A stretch of DNA of 58,400 nt from Clostridiales bacterium (GTDB taxonomy: Bacteria > Bacillota > Clostridia > Oscillospirales > Acutalibacteraceae): positions 1 to 58,400 of the forward strand of contig JAAYSC010000085.1 of the NCBI GenBank assembly GCA_012524025.1. Reading direction: 5' to 3'. Made by a program: the position numbers and the translations under genes. The notes beneath the pieces were generated by a model that saw only the letters and a program-made list of their open reading frames with translations, did no database searches and was not told where the DNA came from. Each line of letters opens with the position of its first letter. Position 1 is the stretch's first letter. This document shows, piece after piece, positions 40,601-48,030 of the stretch.

Positions 40601-43600
40601 GGCCCTTATTAAGGTCCTTGATATGTTTGGTTAAAAGGGCAAAGGTTTGATTACTGCCGTCACCTGTAATATTATGGCCGGCCGGCTGGTTGGCATTCGG
40701 TGAATTAGTATGTTCCCCGTCCATGGGGTAAACAAAGGAGGAGAATTTTATATTAACAAAGGGGTCATAATTAAATTGACCGGTGTTTGCAAAAATCTTT
40801 GTGGAATCGCCCATTAGGAGGCCGAACTGCATATTGTTGCTTCTTGTGGGAATAATTTTTGTTCCGATTACGGCATTTTCAACCATGGACTGCCTGGGTC
40901 TTGCAGTATGGAGGTTGTCTAAACGGCCACCCTCGGCAAAGCCCAAAAGGCCGCCTAAATTAAGGCTGGACCTGACTTCGCCGGCTGTGGCAACATTTCT
41001 GATTTTTATAAGTTGAGCATTTTCAACCTGACCCACCAGGCCACCGGCAGAAGAGGGTTTGTTGTCACCACCGTCGGTTTCGGCCGACTTAATGTCGGCG
41101 TTGACCCAAACATCATCAAGGGTCAGTTTAACATAGTTATTGTTTAAAACTGCGTTGCCGGCATAGCCTAAGGCGCCGCCGGCCATGGCACCGCCGATGA
41201 TTTGGGGGCCTTGAACCTTTGAATGCAGTAGGTCTATTGTAACAGTCTCGTCATCGGACTCTGTATAGGCGTCGGAAGATTGCAGGCGGCTGACGCCCAA
41301 GATGCCGCCGGCACCGTGATAAGAATAAGCGGAGCCGTCCTCTAAAGACTGAATCTTACCGCCCTCAAGCCAGGCATGGCTAATAATTAAGGATACTTCT
41401 ATATTTGGGGTCTTTTCGTCATCTTGGCCGATTCTGCCGGCCAGACCTAAGATACCGCCGGCTCCAAAGTTACCGGTAACATTTGTGTCAGAAACTAAAA
41501 TGTCATATTGGTCGGGGGCGGTGGGTTCTTCCCCTATTGCCCCGGAAAAGCGGCCGGCTATGCCGCCGGCATAGCTGAAATCGGAGTTTTTGACGGCAGT
41601 TGCGGTAATTTGCGAGTTAAGAACCCGGGATTCGGTAACGGTAGACCTGTTTGCATAACCTACCAGGCCGCCGGCAGAAAGCTTGCCGTTTTTGACTGTG
41701 GCATTTTCCAGAATAACTTCGTCAAATTCGGTGTTTTCCGCACGGCCGATTAAGCCGCCGACATGGAGGGTATTGGATGTATCCCCTATAACCTCAAGAT
41801 CTTCAAAAATTATATTTCTAAAGGCGGGGGTGGATATGACATGAACTTCTTCTTCGTCTTCGGTGCCTTCAAATTCTAAATAGTCATATTCATAAGGCTC
41901 GGTCTCACGGAAGAAACCCACATATTTTTGGGCGTCTGCCGTGCCGGAAGCCTTAATTCTAAGGCCCTTAATTGTAAAGCCTTGACCGTCAATTATGCCG
42001 GAGAAAATTTCCCCGTTTTCACCGATAATGGGTTCAAAGAGCCGACCTTCGTTATAGAAAGACCCGTCTGAATCGAAGTCTTCCTCGGTAAAGGTCAGGT
42101 TATCCATAAGCAAATAGTGGCCGCCAAAGTATTCTTGAACCACATTGTTTTGCAGGTCTTTAGCCTCGTGCATATGGCTACGGATGGCATAGAGATGGTC
42201 TTTTGAAATAATCTTATAGGGGTTTTCCTCGGTACCCTCGCCCGACCAGTGGAAATCAACATCGGTACACCTTACGGGCACACGGGCGGTGAAGCGGAGT
42301 GGTTCCGGGGCCCCGTCGGAGGTATAAAGCTCAAGTTTAGAAGAGTAGTAATGGGCGAAAACACCGGTGCCGGAAGTGTTGGCCATGGCGCCGACAATAA
42401 CAGTGTATTCACTGCCGGTTATAACTTCGGCATAGGTATCATTTTCCGCCTCCCAGCCCCCTCTACCCAGGCTTGGGTCAAACCAAAAGTCCAAGTTAGC
42501 AAAGTCGAAGGGGGCAAAGTCATAGGGCATCTTTTGCCCGGCCCCGATGCCTATTTCAACAGCTTCTTCCCAATTGTTGGCTTCTTCCAAGTGGACGGCC
42601 TCGTCGGACCCGTGGATGTAAAAGGTGGGGTTGTCTTTATCCGGGTGATTAAAGTCGGCATAAGAGTCAAGAAGCTTGGGTGCATTCATGACAGTGGTGT
42701 TGCCGTAAGGAGCAATATTTTCCGGGTGGGAAGAATAGGTAACTATGGCCGAAACTTCATCAATACGATTGCGAAGATTGGAATGTGTCGCAGCAGTTGC
42801 TGTAATTTGGCCAAAAATCTTACCTTTATATTCACCTGTTGACTTGATAGAGGCCGTGACATAGCTGTCTTTGAAGACGGGGGCTTCCAGTTGGTTGTTG
42901 ACACTGCCTGCTTCGGCCAAAACGCCGATAAGGCCGCCCGCAGAGTTGGTGGCGGTGACAGTGCCGCCGGCCACACAGTCATAAATTTTAGTCTTAACAA
43001 AGCGGCCGCCGCTTTGGCCTATGATACCGCCGGCATTGGAGCCGTCTTTATGGGCGGTTACTGTGGCAAAGCTTTGGCAGTTTAGGAAGTTAACTTCAAG
43101 ATCAGGGTAAGTAGTGCCCGTACTTGTAACGGTGACAGCCACTATACCGCCGGCATAGTGGGCGGCATCAATGCTGACGGACTCATGAACTATGGCGTTC
43201 TTAACCTGTACCCGGCTGTTTTGGCGCTCATTGGCGAGGGCGCCGGCTATGCCGGCTGCCAGATGGTTGACTCCGTCAGAAGTTTCATAATCTATAGTTG
43301 CAATTTTAGTGTCACCCCGAATTAGAGCCTTGGTTATAGAAATATACCTGTTATTCGATGTTTCGTCATTCTTACCCAGGATACCGCCGACCACATTGCC
43401 AAGTATGGTGCAGTCTGAAATAAGGAGGCCTTCTTCTTCCGGCGTGGCCGGGTCGTCGCCCAGGCTACCGGCAAAGACCCCGGCTATGCCCCCGGTTGAA
43501 GCATCAGAAAAGCTTGAGGCAACGACACCGCCAAAGCGGTTGAGGACGGTGTAGTTCGAAAGGGAGGCATCGTAAATATAGGCGTCTGCCGCCCCGGCCA

Positions 43601-46600
43601 AGGAGCGACCCACCAAGCCACCGACATTGCGGTCACCCAAAATTTCAGACCCTTGGGTTTCATGGCCTTGCAGGTGGGCATTTTTGATTTTGAAGGCCAG
43701 GTCAGATGCAGCAACCTCACCGACTATGCCGCCGACTTCACGAACCTTGGCGGTGCCGGTAATATTTAGGTTATAGGCTGAAACATTTTCAATTTCGACC
43801 GGAGCCTTGTCAACAAAGCCTACAAGGCCACCCACCCTGCCGGCAAACAGAGTATCAGAGGAGCCCGACAGAATGATGTCAAAATTTTCTATCTCAATAT
43901 CTTTTATATAGGTGGTATTTATAGCGTCATTTCCCACCATGCCACTAATACCGCCAACATGGGCCCAGGCGTTGTTAATCACAAAGTTTGAGTCCAGCCG
44001 GCAGTCAAGCATCTTAATATTTTCAAAAGTAGTGCTGCGGGAGGCAGCCGTTACCAAACCGGCAAAGCGGTTGGTGGCGGTGACGGACATGTTGACCAGG
44101 GTTAAGTCTTTAATAAGAGCATTTTCCGCCCTGGCTATGAGGGCCGGCCTGTGGAGATTGTCCGCATTTTCACCTATGGAAAGGTTGGATATGGTTTTGC
44201 CGTTGCCGTCAAAAACCCCCCTGAAGGGAAGGGTGCCGGTGCCGTCGATAGATGCTGTGGCCTGCCTGCCCAGGGGCTTGTAGTCAACGCCGGCCATGTC
44301 AATATCATCCATGAGCTTGATTTTAAAGTTTTCATTTTCATAGAGATAGCCTCTTGAACCGGTAAAATATTGGTTGTCACCCAAGTATTTAAGGTCACTC
44401 GGGGTGTAGACTAAATAATAACCGTCTTGGTCTTGACCTATACCGCTGACAACCGGTAGGCGAGCTACCAGGCCGGTAGCCGGGTGAACGGCAATCAGGC
44501 GGGTGTCAATTTCATCGGGCGCCGAGGCATGGCGGGAAAGGGGCACCTGAAGCTTATAATTTGCAAAGCTTGGGGTCCCTATTTCAATGGTATTAGCCGT
44601 TTCAATTGACAGGCTGAAGTCGCCCGGGCCGCCGGAATCGGCCAAGATAACCAATTCTTCATGGGCGGGGAGGTTTACATAGCTAAAACCTGTGGAAACA
44701 TAGCCGGTTTCTTCAAGGAAGGACCATTTTTGGTGGCTGTCGGCCGAGTCCATAGTAGCCGGGTCCATGGGAAGAACCGTGGCCTGGTTTTGGGTGTTTT
44801 CGTCTTTTACACTCCAACAAAGGTTCTCAACCCTGTCTTTTGTGGCTTTTTTACCGATGGCAATGTAACCGCCCCGCTGAACCTTGCCGGCAGCAAAGCA
44901 ATCTTTTACCAAAATGTTCTGAGAAGCAGTTGAAATAGTGCCTATAAGGGAGGCCACACCGGAAAGGGCAGCAGTTGAATAGATGTCTGAATTAGAGCCG
45001 CAGCTTTCAACCGTGGCTTTGGGGGAATTGATGTGGCCGATAAGGCCGGCTATATCACCAACGCCTGTGGCGGTAATATCCACATCTATATCGGTAAAGC
45101 AAGCGTATAAATAAGAATAACCGTTTACATTATTGACTAAGGCTCCCCTTTGGCTGAGGCTGGGGCCGTCTATTATGAGCTTGGCGGAAGAAGAGGCGGA
45201 GGCAGAAACATTTTTAAGGGTTCCGCCGATTAAATTACCAAAGATTCCGCTGTTAAAGTCCGTATTAATGAGAACTTTAAGGTCATAGATATGGCCCCGC
45301 TCTAAATTATCGGCCGAGTCTGCCCCGCCGGAGGCCGGAACCGTATCATCACGCGAGCCGACAATCCTGCTGAAGAGGGGGGTATGGGTGGTCAGGGTGT
45401 GGCCGTCACCGTTTAGGGTGCTTGCAAAGGGAATGGTGGAATAGGAGTTGATGCCCGCGCCGGTGGGGACGGTGATGTCATTGAGGAGTTTAAAGTGGGT
45501 GTTTTCAATGTCCCTCATAAGAAGGGTGTCCGCCGGGCTTGAAAGGCCGATGGGGTTAGAAAGGCTGACAATGGGGCTCTGTGGGTCGGCAGAGGCGGTG
45601 GTTACCAACTTGACAGACATTTGCCGGTAAATATCCGGCTGGCCGGGTGCCCCCACGCCTGTGGGCAGTTCAACTTTAAGGTCGTATTTAAGAAGGGCTA
45701 TGGACCCCAATAAATGCGTGGTGCTAAAAGTTAGAGCCGCATTTGTTTCGTTAAAGAGTATGGCATCAGGATTTTTAATGTACTCAATGGCGAAAACGGA
45801 GCTTGAGCTTCTGAGAGCAGGTATTTCAACCGAGGCGCCTGTAGTGCCGCCCCAGGAATGTTCAAAGTCATTTTTACTGACGGAGATGGCAGACTCATCC
45901 GCCTTGAGGTTTAAAACCCTGATAGACCTTTTAAGGTTGTTGGAGTCCGCCCCTAAATCGCCGGCGTGGCTGGGCATGTTGCTGACATGGGGTGACCAGT
46001 AGTTGGGTTTGGTAGTCGAAAAGCTGTTAAGGCCTGCTCCCCCACCGACTATGGCGCCGCCGCGGGAGTTGCCCGAACCGCCGCCGGACAAATCTTTTAA
46101 GATTGAAAAGAGGGCGTAGTTATTTTCAAGGAAGGCTTGGCCTTGCAGACGACCCACAATACCACCGGCATAATAGAGGGTGGTGGGGAAGCCGCCCAAG
46201 TGCCTGCCGGAGGCAAAGGAGTTTTTGACGACACCCTTACCCGCTTCTTGGCCGTTGGAAGTTCCTGCTATACCACCGAGGTTAACACTATTGTTTACAG
46301 AAACGAAAACACCGATTTCAATAACGGAAGAAAGGTCAATGACCCCTTCATTGAGGCCGACAATACCGCCCATGGAGCCGTCTGCCAATATAAAGTCAAA
46401 GTTTGTGTTAGTCAGGGCAGTTTCGCTAAGATTTTTCCCCTTGACCAAGCATTTTTCAACTTGGCCCTTGTTGACACCGGCAATACCGCCGACATTGGTG
46501 CCCAGCTTAAAGGCATTGGTGCCGTCAGAACCGGGCAGGTTTACCGTGCAGTCTTCAATTGTGCCGCCTGCATTGTTGCGGCCGGCAATAGCGCCGACTT

Positions 46601-47900
46601 CCTTAACCGGGACGGAAACGGAGTGGTTGACAGCTTCAAACTCAAAGCCGTTAATACCGTAAGGAATGGTTTGAGAGCCGTTGATTTGTTTTATGCTACC
46701 GGAGTTTTGGCCGGCCACACCGCCGATAAAGGAGCGGTGGCGAGCCTTGATGCTGATGTCGGTAAAGTCGCAGTTTTCTATTGTGCCTCGGTTGTCGGCC
46801 ACTAAAACGGCAAAACCGACTTTAAGAGGATGGTTGTCGGCCAGGTTGGTTTCTTCCCCTGCGGTACCTGTACCGGCTGTGGTGCCCATATCAAGGGTAA
46901 CTGTTTCGCTGTCACCTATAAAAGTTAGATTCTTTAGTGTGCCCATATTCTGGACAACCACCACGGCCGCCGCGGTAGTGTTCTGGTAGGTAACTGAAAT
47001 GGCACAGTCTTCGAAGATTATGTTTTCTAAAACGGAAGCGGTGCCCAAGTGGCCGAAGAGGCCGAAGTTGGTGGCAAAGTTATTGTTTAAATTAAAGCCT
47101 ATGATTTTAAAACCGTCACCGTCTAACTTGAGGCAGGCCTTGGTGGGGTCACTTGAGGCCAAGGCCGGGTTGATGGTTAGGAGGGAGCCTTCAAAACCCT
47201 TTAGGCTGTTTAGGTCATTTGTGGTGACTGTGGACAGGTCAATATGGTCTGTCAAGCGAAAATACTTGTCAGCACTCTGTGTGTCGTTAATAAGGTCGTG
47301 AATGGCCTTGAAATATTCAAGGTCCGGCACGGCATAGGGGTTGGAGGCCTTACCCATGTTTACGGTTGTGCCGTCAACACCTACCCAGCCGAAAGATTGG
47401 GCCTGGGCACCCGAGGGGGTGAAGCCTTCGGCTTCCACTTCGGGCCCGGTTTGGTCAAGGCTGCCGCCTTCGACGACGACATCGCTTGTTTCGTTTTGTT
47501 GAATGTTAGGCTTTTCTGTGATGGGTTCACTTGTTGTGGGCACCTTTGTGGTGGGCTCGCTTGTAGTAGGCTCGCTTGTGGTGGGCTCACTTGTGGTAGG
47601 CGCCTTTGTGGTGGGCTCACTTGTGGTGGGCTCACTTGTAGTAGGCTCACTTGTGGCAGGCTCACCTGTAGTGGGTTCACTTGTGGCAGGCTCGCTTACA
47701 GGCTCCGTGGAAGGCTCTGTGGAGGGTTCGGTAGTCGATTCTTCCACATCTGTATAGAAGCTGCCTTGGTCTAATGATTGCGAAGTAGTGATTTCGCTAT
47801 CGGCAGCTTGAGCCAACAGGGTCATAAGCCCTGTTGAAGTCAACAAGAGCGAACCTGTTAATATTAAAGTTATAAGCCTGAATCTGATTTGCCTTTTCAA
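31683..47900 (-). CDS. Giant (5405 aa) secreted GLUG-repeat beta-helix surface protein/adhesin
   Basis: Signal peptide MKRQIRFRLITLILTGSLLLTSTGLMTLLAQAA; Thr/Ser/Glu/Pro repeat stalk; many GLUG-like motifs (GGLVGYA, GGIAGVN, GGLVGRS, GGFAGAN) throughout. TTG start with GGAGGT RBS. Confidence 0.92.
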   Translation of the reverse strand: MKRQIRFRLITLILTGSLLLTSTGLMTLLAQAADSEITTSQSLDQGSFYTDVEESTTEPSTEPSTEPVSEPATSEPTTGEPATSEPTTSEPTTSEPTTKAPTTSEPTTSEPTTSEPTTKVPTTSEPITEKPNIQQNETSDVVVEGGSLDQTGPEVEAEGFTPSGAQAQSFGWVGVDGTTVNMGKASNPYAVPDLEYFKAIHDLINDTQSADKYFRLTDHIDLSTVTTNDLNSLKGFEGSLLTINPALASSDPTKACLKLDGDGFKIIGFNLNNNFATNFGLFGHLGTASVLENIIFEDCAISVTYQNTTAAAVVVVQNMGTLKNLTFIGDSETVTLDMGTTAGTGTAGEETNLADNHPLKVGFAVLVADNRGTIENCDFTDISIKARHRSFIGGVAGQNSGSIKQINGSQTIPYGINGFEFEAVNHSVSVPVKEVGAIAGRNNAGGTIEDCTVNLPGSDGTNAFKLGTNVGGIAGVNKGQVEKCLVKGKNLSETALTNTNFDFILADGSMGGIVGLNEGVIDLSSVIEIGVFVSVNNSVNLGGIAGTSNGQEAGKGVVKNSFASGRHLGGFPTTLYYAGGIVGRLQGQAFLENNYALFSILKDLSGGGSGNSRGGAIVGGGAGLNSFSTTKPNYWSPHVSNMPSHAGDLGADSNNLKRSIRVLNLKADESAISVSKNDFEHSWGGTTGASVEIPALRSSSSVFAIEYIKNPDAILFNETNAALTFSTTHLLGSIALLKYDLKVELPTGVGAPGQPDIYRQMSVKLVTTASADPQSPIVSLSNPIGLSSPADTLLMRDIENTHFKLLNDITVPTGAGINSYSTIPFASTLNGDGHTLTTHTPLFSRIVGSRDDTVPASGGADSADNLERGHIYDLKVLINTDFNSGIFGNLIGGTLKNVSASASSSAKLIIDGPSLSQRGALVNNVNGYSYLYACFTDIDVDITATGVGDIAGLIGHINSPKATVESCGSNSDIYSTAALSGVASLIGTISTASQNILVKDCFAAGKVQRGGYIAIGKKATKDRVENLCWSVKDENTQNQATVLPMDPATMDSADSHQKWSFLEETGYVSTGFSYVNLPAHEELVILADSGGPGDFSLSIETANTIEIGTPSFANYKLQVPLSRHASAPDEIDTRLIAVHPATGLVARLPVVSGIGQDQDGYYLVYTPSDLKYLGDNQYFTGSRGYLYENENFKIKLMDDIDMAGVDYKPLGRQATASIDGTGTLPFRGVFDGNGKTISNLSIGENADNLHRPALIARAENALIKDLTLVNMSVTATNRFAGLVTAASRSTTFENIKMLDCRLDSNFVINNAWAHVGGISGMVGNDAINTTYIKDIEIENFDIILSGSSDTLFAGRVGGLVGFVDKAPVEIENVSAYNLNITGTAKVREVGGIVGEVAASDLAFKIKNAHLQGHETQGSEILGDRNVGGLVGRSLAGAADAYIYDASLSNYTVLNRFGGVVASSFSDASTGGIAGVFAGSLGDDPATPEEEGLLISDCTILGNVVGGILGKNDETSNNRYISITKALIRGDTKIATIDYETSDGVNHLAAGIAGALANERQNSRVQVKNAIVHESVSIDAAHYAGGIVAVTVTSTGTTYPDLEVNFLNCQSFATVTAHKDGSNAGGIIGQSGGRFVKTKIYDCVAGGTVTATNSAGGLIGVLAEAGSVNNQLEAPVFKDSYVTASIKSTGEYKGKIFGQITATAATHSNLRNRIDEVSAIVTYSSHPENIAPYGNTTVMNAPKLLDSYADFNHPDKDNPTFYIHGSDEAVHLEEANNWEEAVEIGIGAGQKMPYDFAPFDFANLDFWFDPSLGRGGWEAENDTYAEVITGSEYTVIVGAMANTSGTGVFAHYYSSKLELYTSDGAPEPLRFTARVPVRCTDVDFHWSGEGTEENPYKIISKDHLYAIRSHMHEAKDLQNNVVQEYFGGHYLLMDNLTFTEEDFDSDGSFYNEGRLFEPIIGENGEIFSGIIDGQGFTIKGLRIKASGTADAQKYVGFFRETEPYEYDYLEFEGTEDEEEVHVISTPAFRNIIFEDLEVIGDTSNTLHVGGLIGRAENTEFDEVILENATVKNGKLSAGGLVGYANRSTVTESRVLNSQITATAVKNSDFSYAGGIAGRFSGAIGEEPTAPDQYDILVSDTNVTGNFGAGGILGLAGRIGQDDEKTPNIEVSLIISHAWLEGGKIQSLEDGSAYSYHGAGGILGVSRLQSSDAYTESDDETVTIDLLHSKVQGPQIIGGAMAGGALGYAGNAVLNNNYVKLTLDDVWVNADIKSAETDGGDNKPSSAGGLVGQVENAQLIKIRNVATAGEVRSSLNLGGLLGFAEGGRLDNLHTARPRQSMVENAVIGTKIIPTRSNNMQFGLLMGDSTKIFANTGQFNYDPFVNIKFSSFVYPMDGEHTNSPNANQPAGHNITGDGSNQTFALLTKHIKDLNKGLTDGDYDGDYAGLLFDTGEQTVNTLILGSGSIDLTLEKPVIPGDYSIKPGGDFTDFEDQTGLSFKLKEIFTLDGNKNPRSLAIPTYDDLTGKWSVLIDQDGIGYLICRYENGLDLAINLIAYEDLEGDGSQTTPYKISRTGHFDLLRYMTTAYFEQVNDIAFTEADFEPGGEYYNDGAFFTPIKGFAANVYFSGHYDGGGYSIDNLKVKQDENDESGAGLFARLIGPINRARIINLTLNNVDIEGGKYVGGIVGFVDTDCTGPSLPPLQDCHVKGGQVESLNFGTGGTPEAFAGGIAGSVKTSANITGSPGKITDKEINDCSVQGLTITAVHTGLIAARYQNKFAGGIAAEATYVINCTVDSTLITAGGGAGGLVGRLLEHTSDKNISGRITNSHVSQDYTPTIIKLSEVNSTATTGGAGGLLGVHNANTDLLISGSTVDQGVRVEALHTGNIGAAGGLVGSYRGGSNRNKQKLEIDKSVSQAHVKARIEAGGILGTLRGEDDDFLPGKLTIKDSVGALRVESTRNTTYSRVSAGGIIGTIMSDNASRPFQLPGALPHEMIVGCIAGGELVTHTNNPYKGKLVGNMGDGLVSWTQSSRPNLFKNNIISSFPQDLPLFGGPTIGSLNDDQGILAGLVAHDIATYTLTTPEGSQEIESFMVQNTVDGVPQGDEARPIAMAPFDENNITTTHFISTVNIKTSDGSVKDLVKNYPLNLTQHHQINIDGMRLQNAAASTEFDHNFDGSGQARELRFEVTPHQNTSGYVLVELSYGLALAVPLVAFEIKGNGSPTNPFEIEEPLHLSLLYYLTDVHYKQMNDLILEPEHFMKNAYPGEKPGEFRDGELYWNIQGLTGFRPVGTRENPFTGTYDGQGKKIKGFYSVYGTSDYVGMFGYIAGQAQLKNIHLELAENKGAAGIENQGGVYGKEFVGGLVAYSMSSQPIVNCSVVGSQVVGQWKVGGLVGGGRASLEGCFTVTDVFAYASTGLRGFSGGLYGQLENTTTGQIHIKNSFAAGNIYSTREKAGGFVGHVPTNNGGILVEDSFFTGSVSTEYTAANRAVLFGQGGVGVSGTITADRLIIAAPNIDYIKNTVPIVAQGTTTNATNVYFDNSLLGSDQTALTGQTASTTAALTGEELPSGFSAPTWSAQAGSYPRLKMMDDYSDAYCALATVPLLVDEKDTEMENGMFYTPSVLKEVDGQEITFSSSVLDLSDTKPYPEGYDPNLYGNGTNRQVDILFEDEADRILIYRNIFKNDKHPTGAGGLLHVPELNNHRFFYKFNNPILGLSAQIDGVDVKRQIFLPFRKADTGIFIATERQLRALSTESPDRDSGKFSHFASAINSDTAKVWLSADIDLRSVDFEPISYFKGEFRGNSFSVKNMTINKPNDIKVGMFKSLESTTGAGYIELRDIILENVQVEGKSEVGALVGFAKGVTGYGARILGCSVFGDEDSFVKGTEIVGGLVGKMEGGVIDTQTRSAVNVSGYNIVGGLVGDSTANIANSFFTGKVTAEIDYGNELSDSGAGIGGLIGLMKGGSVNFCFSSGDVSVTGANIQENMPRSYGVGGAIGILESGSVENSFSSGLVDVLNVGNIKNTGGLIINFGVGGFAGISKNSFTLCYSSSAVSAEFAGEVLGTSGSFVAAGVGGVVGIALHQLSDSYSSGSVLRDILQPQTYNAFTYFMDNPATANIDESAIGGVIGTNANSSNRSHSHLYFDKWNNSIDNLLVVGGEADTINIKSLTTPELTISYTERMEEGNPLTLSDNLWSFNKGAYPAINQLVNPNVTPLILYPAVLSIVALTPDDRDLSAKDGQGISMALTTTDEIEVLGVIYPLEWKAAEDSPVAFILQDFAGGSKLIPVRTSNRSQFLNLIVYVEEKEEYGTRAFGRACAEMLGTVEKPYLVSHKMDLQHIGLIPDDNTALSEDFKDFYKTWYSPIDENFENIEGKVHFRLLADIDMQLDVEFALDEFGQLRATVNYDGDSDLTNDRHYIGNIAAAQYGDISFAGISFDGRDYAVKNFNTDREFIFGISNQSEVMDVAFENLTINSQGTDEEDNGTALVRHNNTGGLLDGIMIRSGSVKGGDLVAGLVANNLGTLINSTVAADIEGRQYVGGLAAKNLAGGTIETSAYVSGSVVSTQDLGEDAIAGGLVGQNGGFIENSFSLGSVDAQEGADTVGGLVAVNTATGEIEAAHTRTKVSGGDLIGGFAGANAGSIKYAYSAGRVKPTNLTDQEGIFVAKDQGGELSDAFADKNLAGSDTYNILADASLTEDVISLKCFHENCPTKDKFVKANGGDPAVQPDAYPQLKAILELDDEYVMAGDYIPLKHRLLIAYSRLGSATIITKYSQYVDTLALSSANPLSAFSTGEAYLNNLSWDTSDASVITAAGATGAAPGTATLTAKLVLDLGDGLHDDLLLDIEVETGKQNPNFDGGDGSEDRPYEIDSVESFNSLAYYGPGKDNNYILTDDLDYADHDNETGTAPPVAIESFMGKLDGGKHVIKDLTIDNNSALFGYAGEGAVIKNLGLLGAKNNTADTMHGEEDDPDAKTYTALLVGKAEGAEIRNSYAVGEIRSDADFVGGLVAYAGPGTKLESVITSGKFVSSNSDENALIGGLVGVLEGADASLTDGFSTAYVQGVNETTIGGLVAIIDNGATIDESVYAGMVVDEKLADGGRRPDEATNIGNIAGFVGEDATIEDCEFDKQISLVSDENAAAKFSAELSYDWLYDTGFDDQGASDEFITGLEFATTLIDYSLGSSAGSTANFLELSFPRRVNGEELGLSEEPQNTEIYLDRTNTDPFTYIIDGPVAPDDIYAGVNIMLELPLENQPYRYARPRINRVIEISYTLHNDTGEMGMSSENVIVSIKNVHYFGGKPANFGADIFTNANATASEIDDAVVSSGGIFALGSLPAGYKYMVTAQDQDGNYLLGSALDKVEVKETEGGYGAYIELEAATEEVVIHYYIVKDEPWGVYIMWSSLIDNLK
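47511..47741 (-). repeat. Thr/Glu/Pro-rich short tandem repeats (TTSEP-type) in the GLUG protein N-terminus
   Basis: STEPSTEPVSEPATSEPTTGEPATSEPTTSEPTTSEPTTKAPTTSEPTTSEPTTSEPTTKVPTTSEP; mirrored in the DNA as ggctcacttgtggtg-type 15-nt units. Confidence 0.9.
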
Positions 47901-48030
47901 GTGGTTTACCTCCGGTGGTGTGGGCTTGGCAAGCTTTTGCCTTTTGCTTGTATAATGCTTGGAAATAGGTGTGTAAGGCTTTTTACTTTACAGGGTTTGT
48001 TTGGCCCCCGCAATTAATTACGAGCCTGAA

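Noticed and set aside
47511-47741. CRISPR-like array of short repeats
   Set aside because: Units are ~15 nt, in frame and encode TTSEP; no spacers and no cas genes.
31683-47900. Many plus-strand ORFs of 60-220 aa across the GLUG gene (e.g. 46137-46805, 42249-42842)
   Set aside because: They are antisense shadows of one continuous 5405-codon minus-strand frame with clear GLUG motifs; no RBS or recognisable domains.
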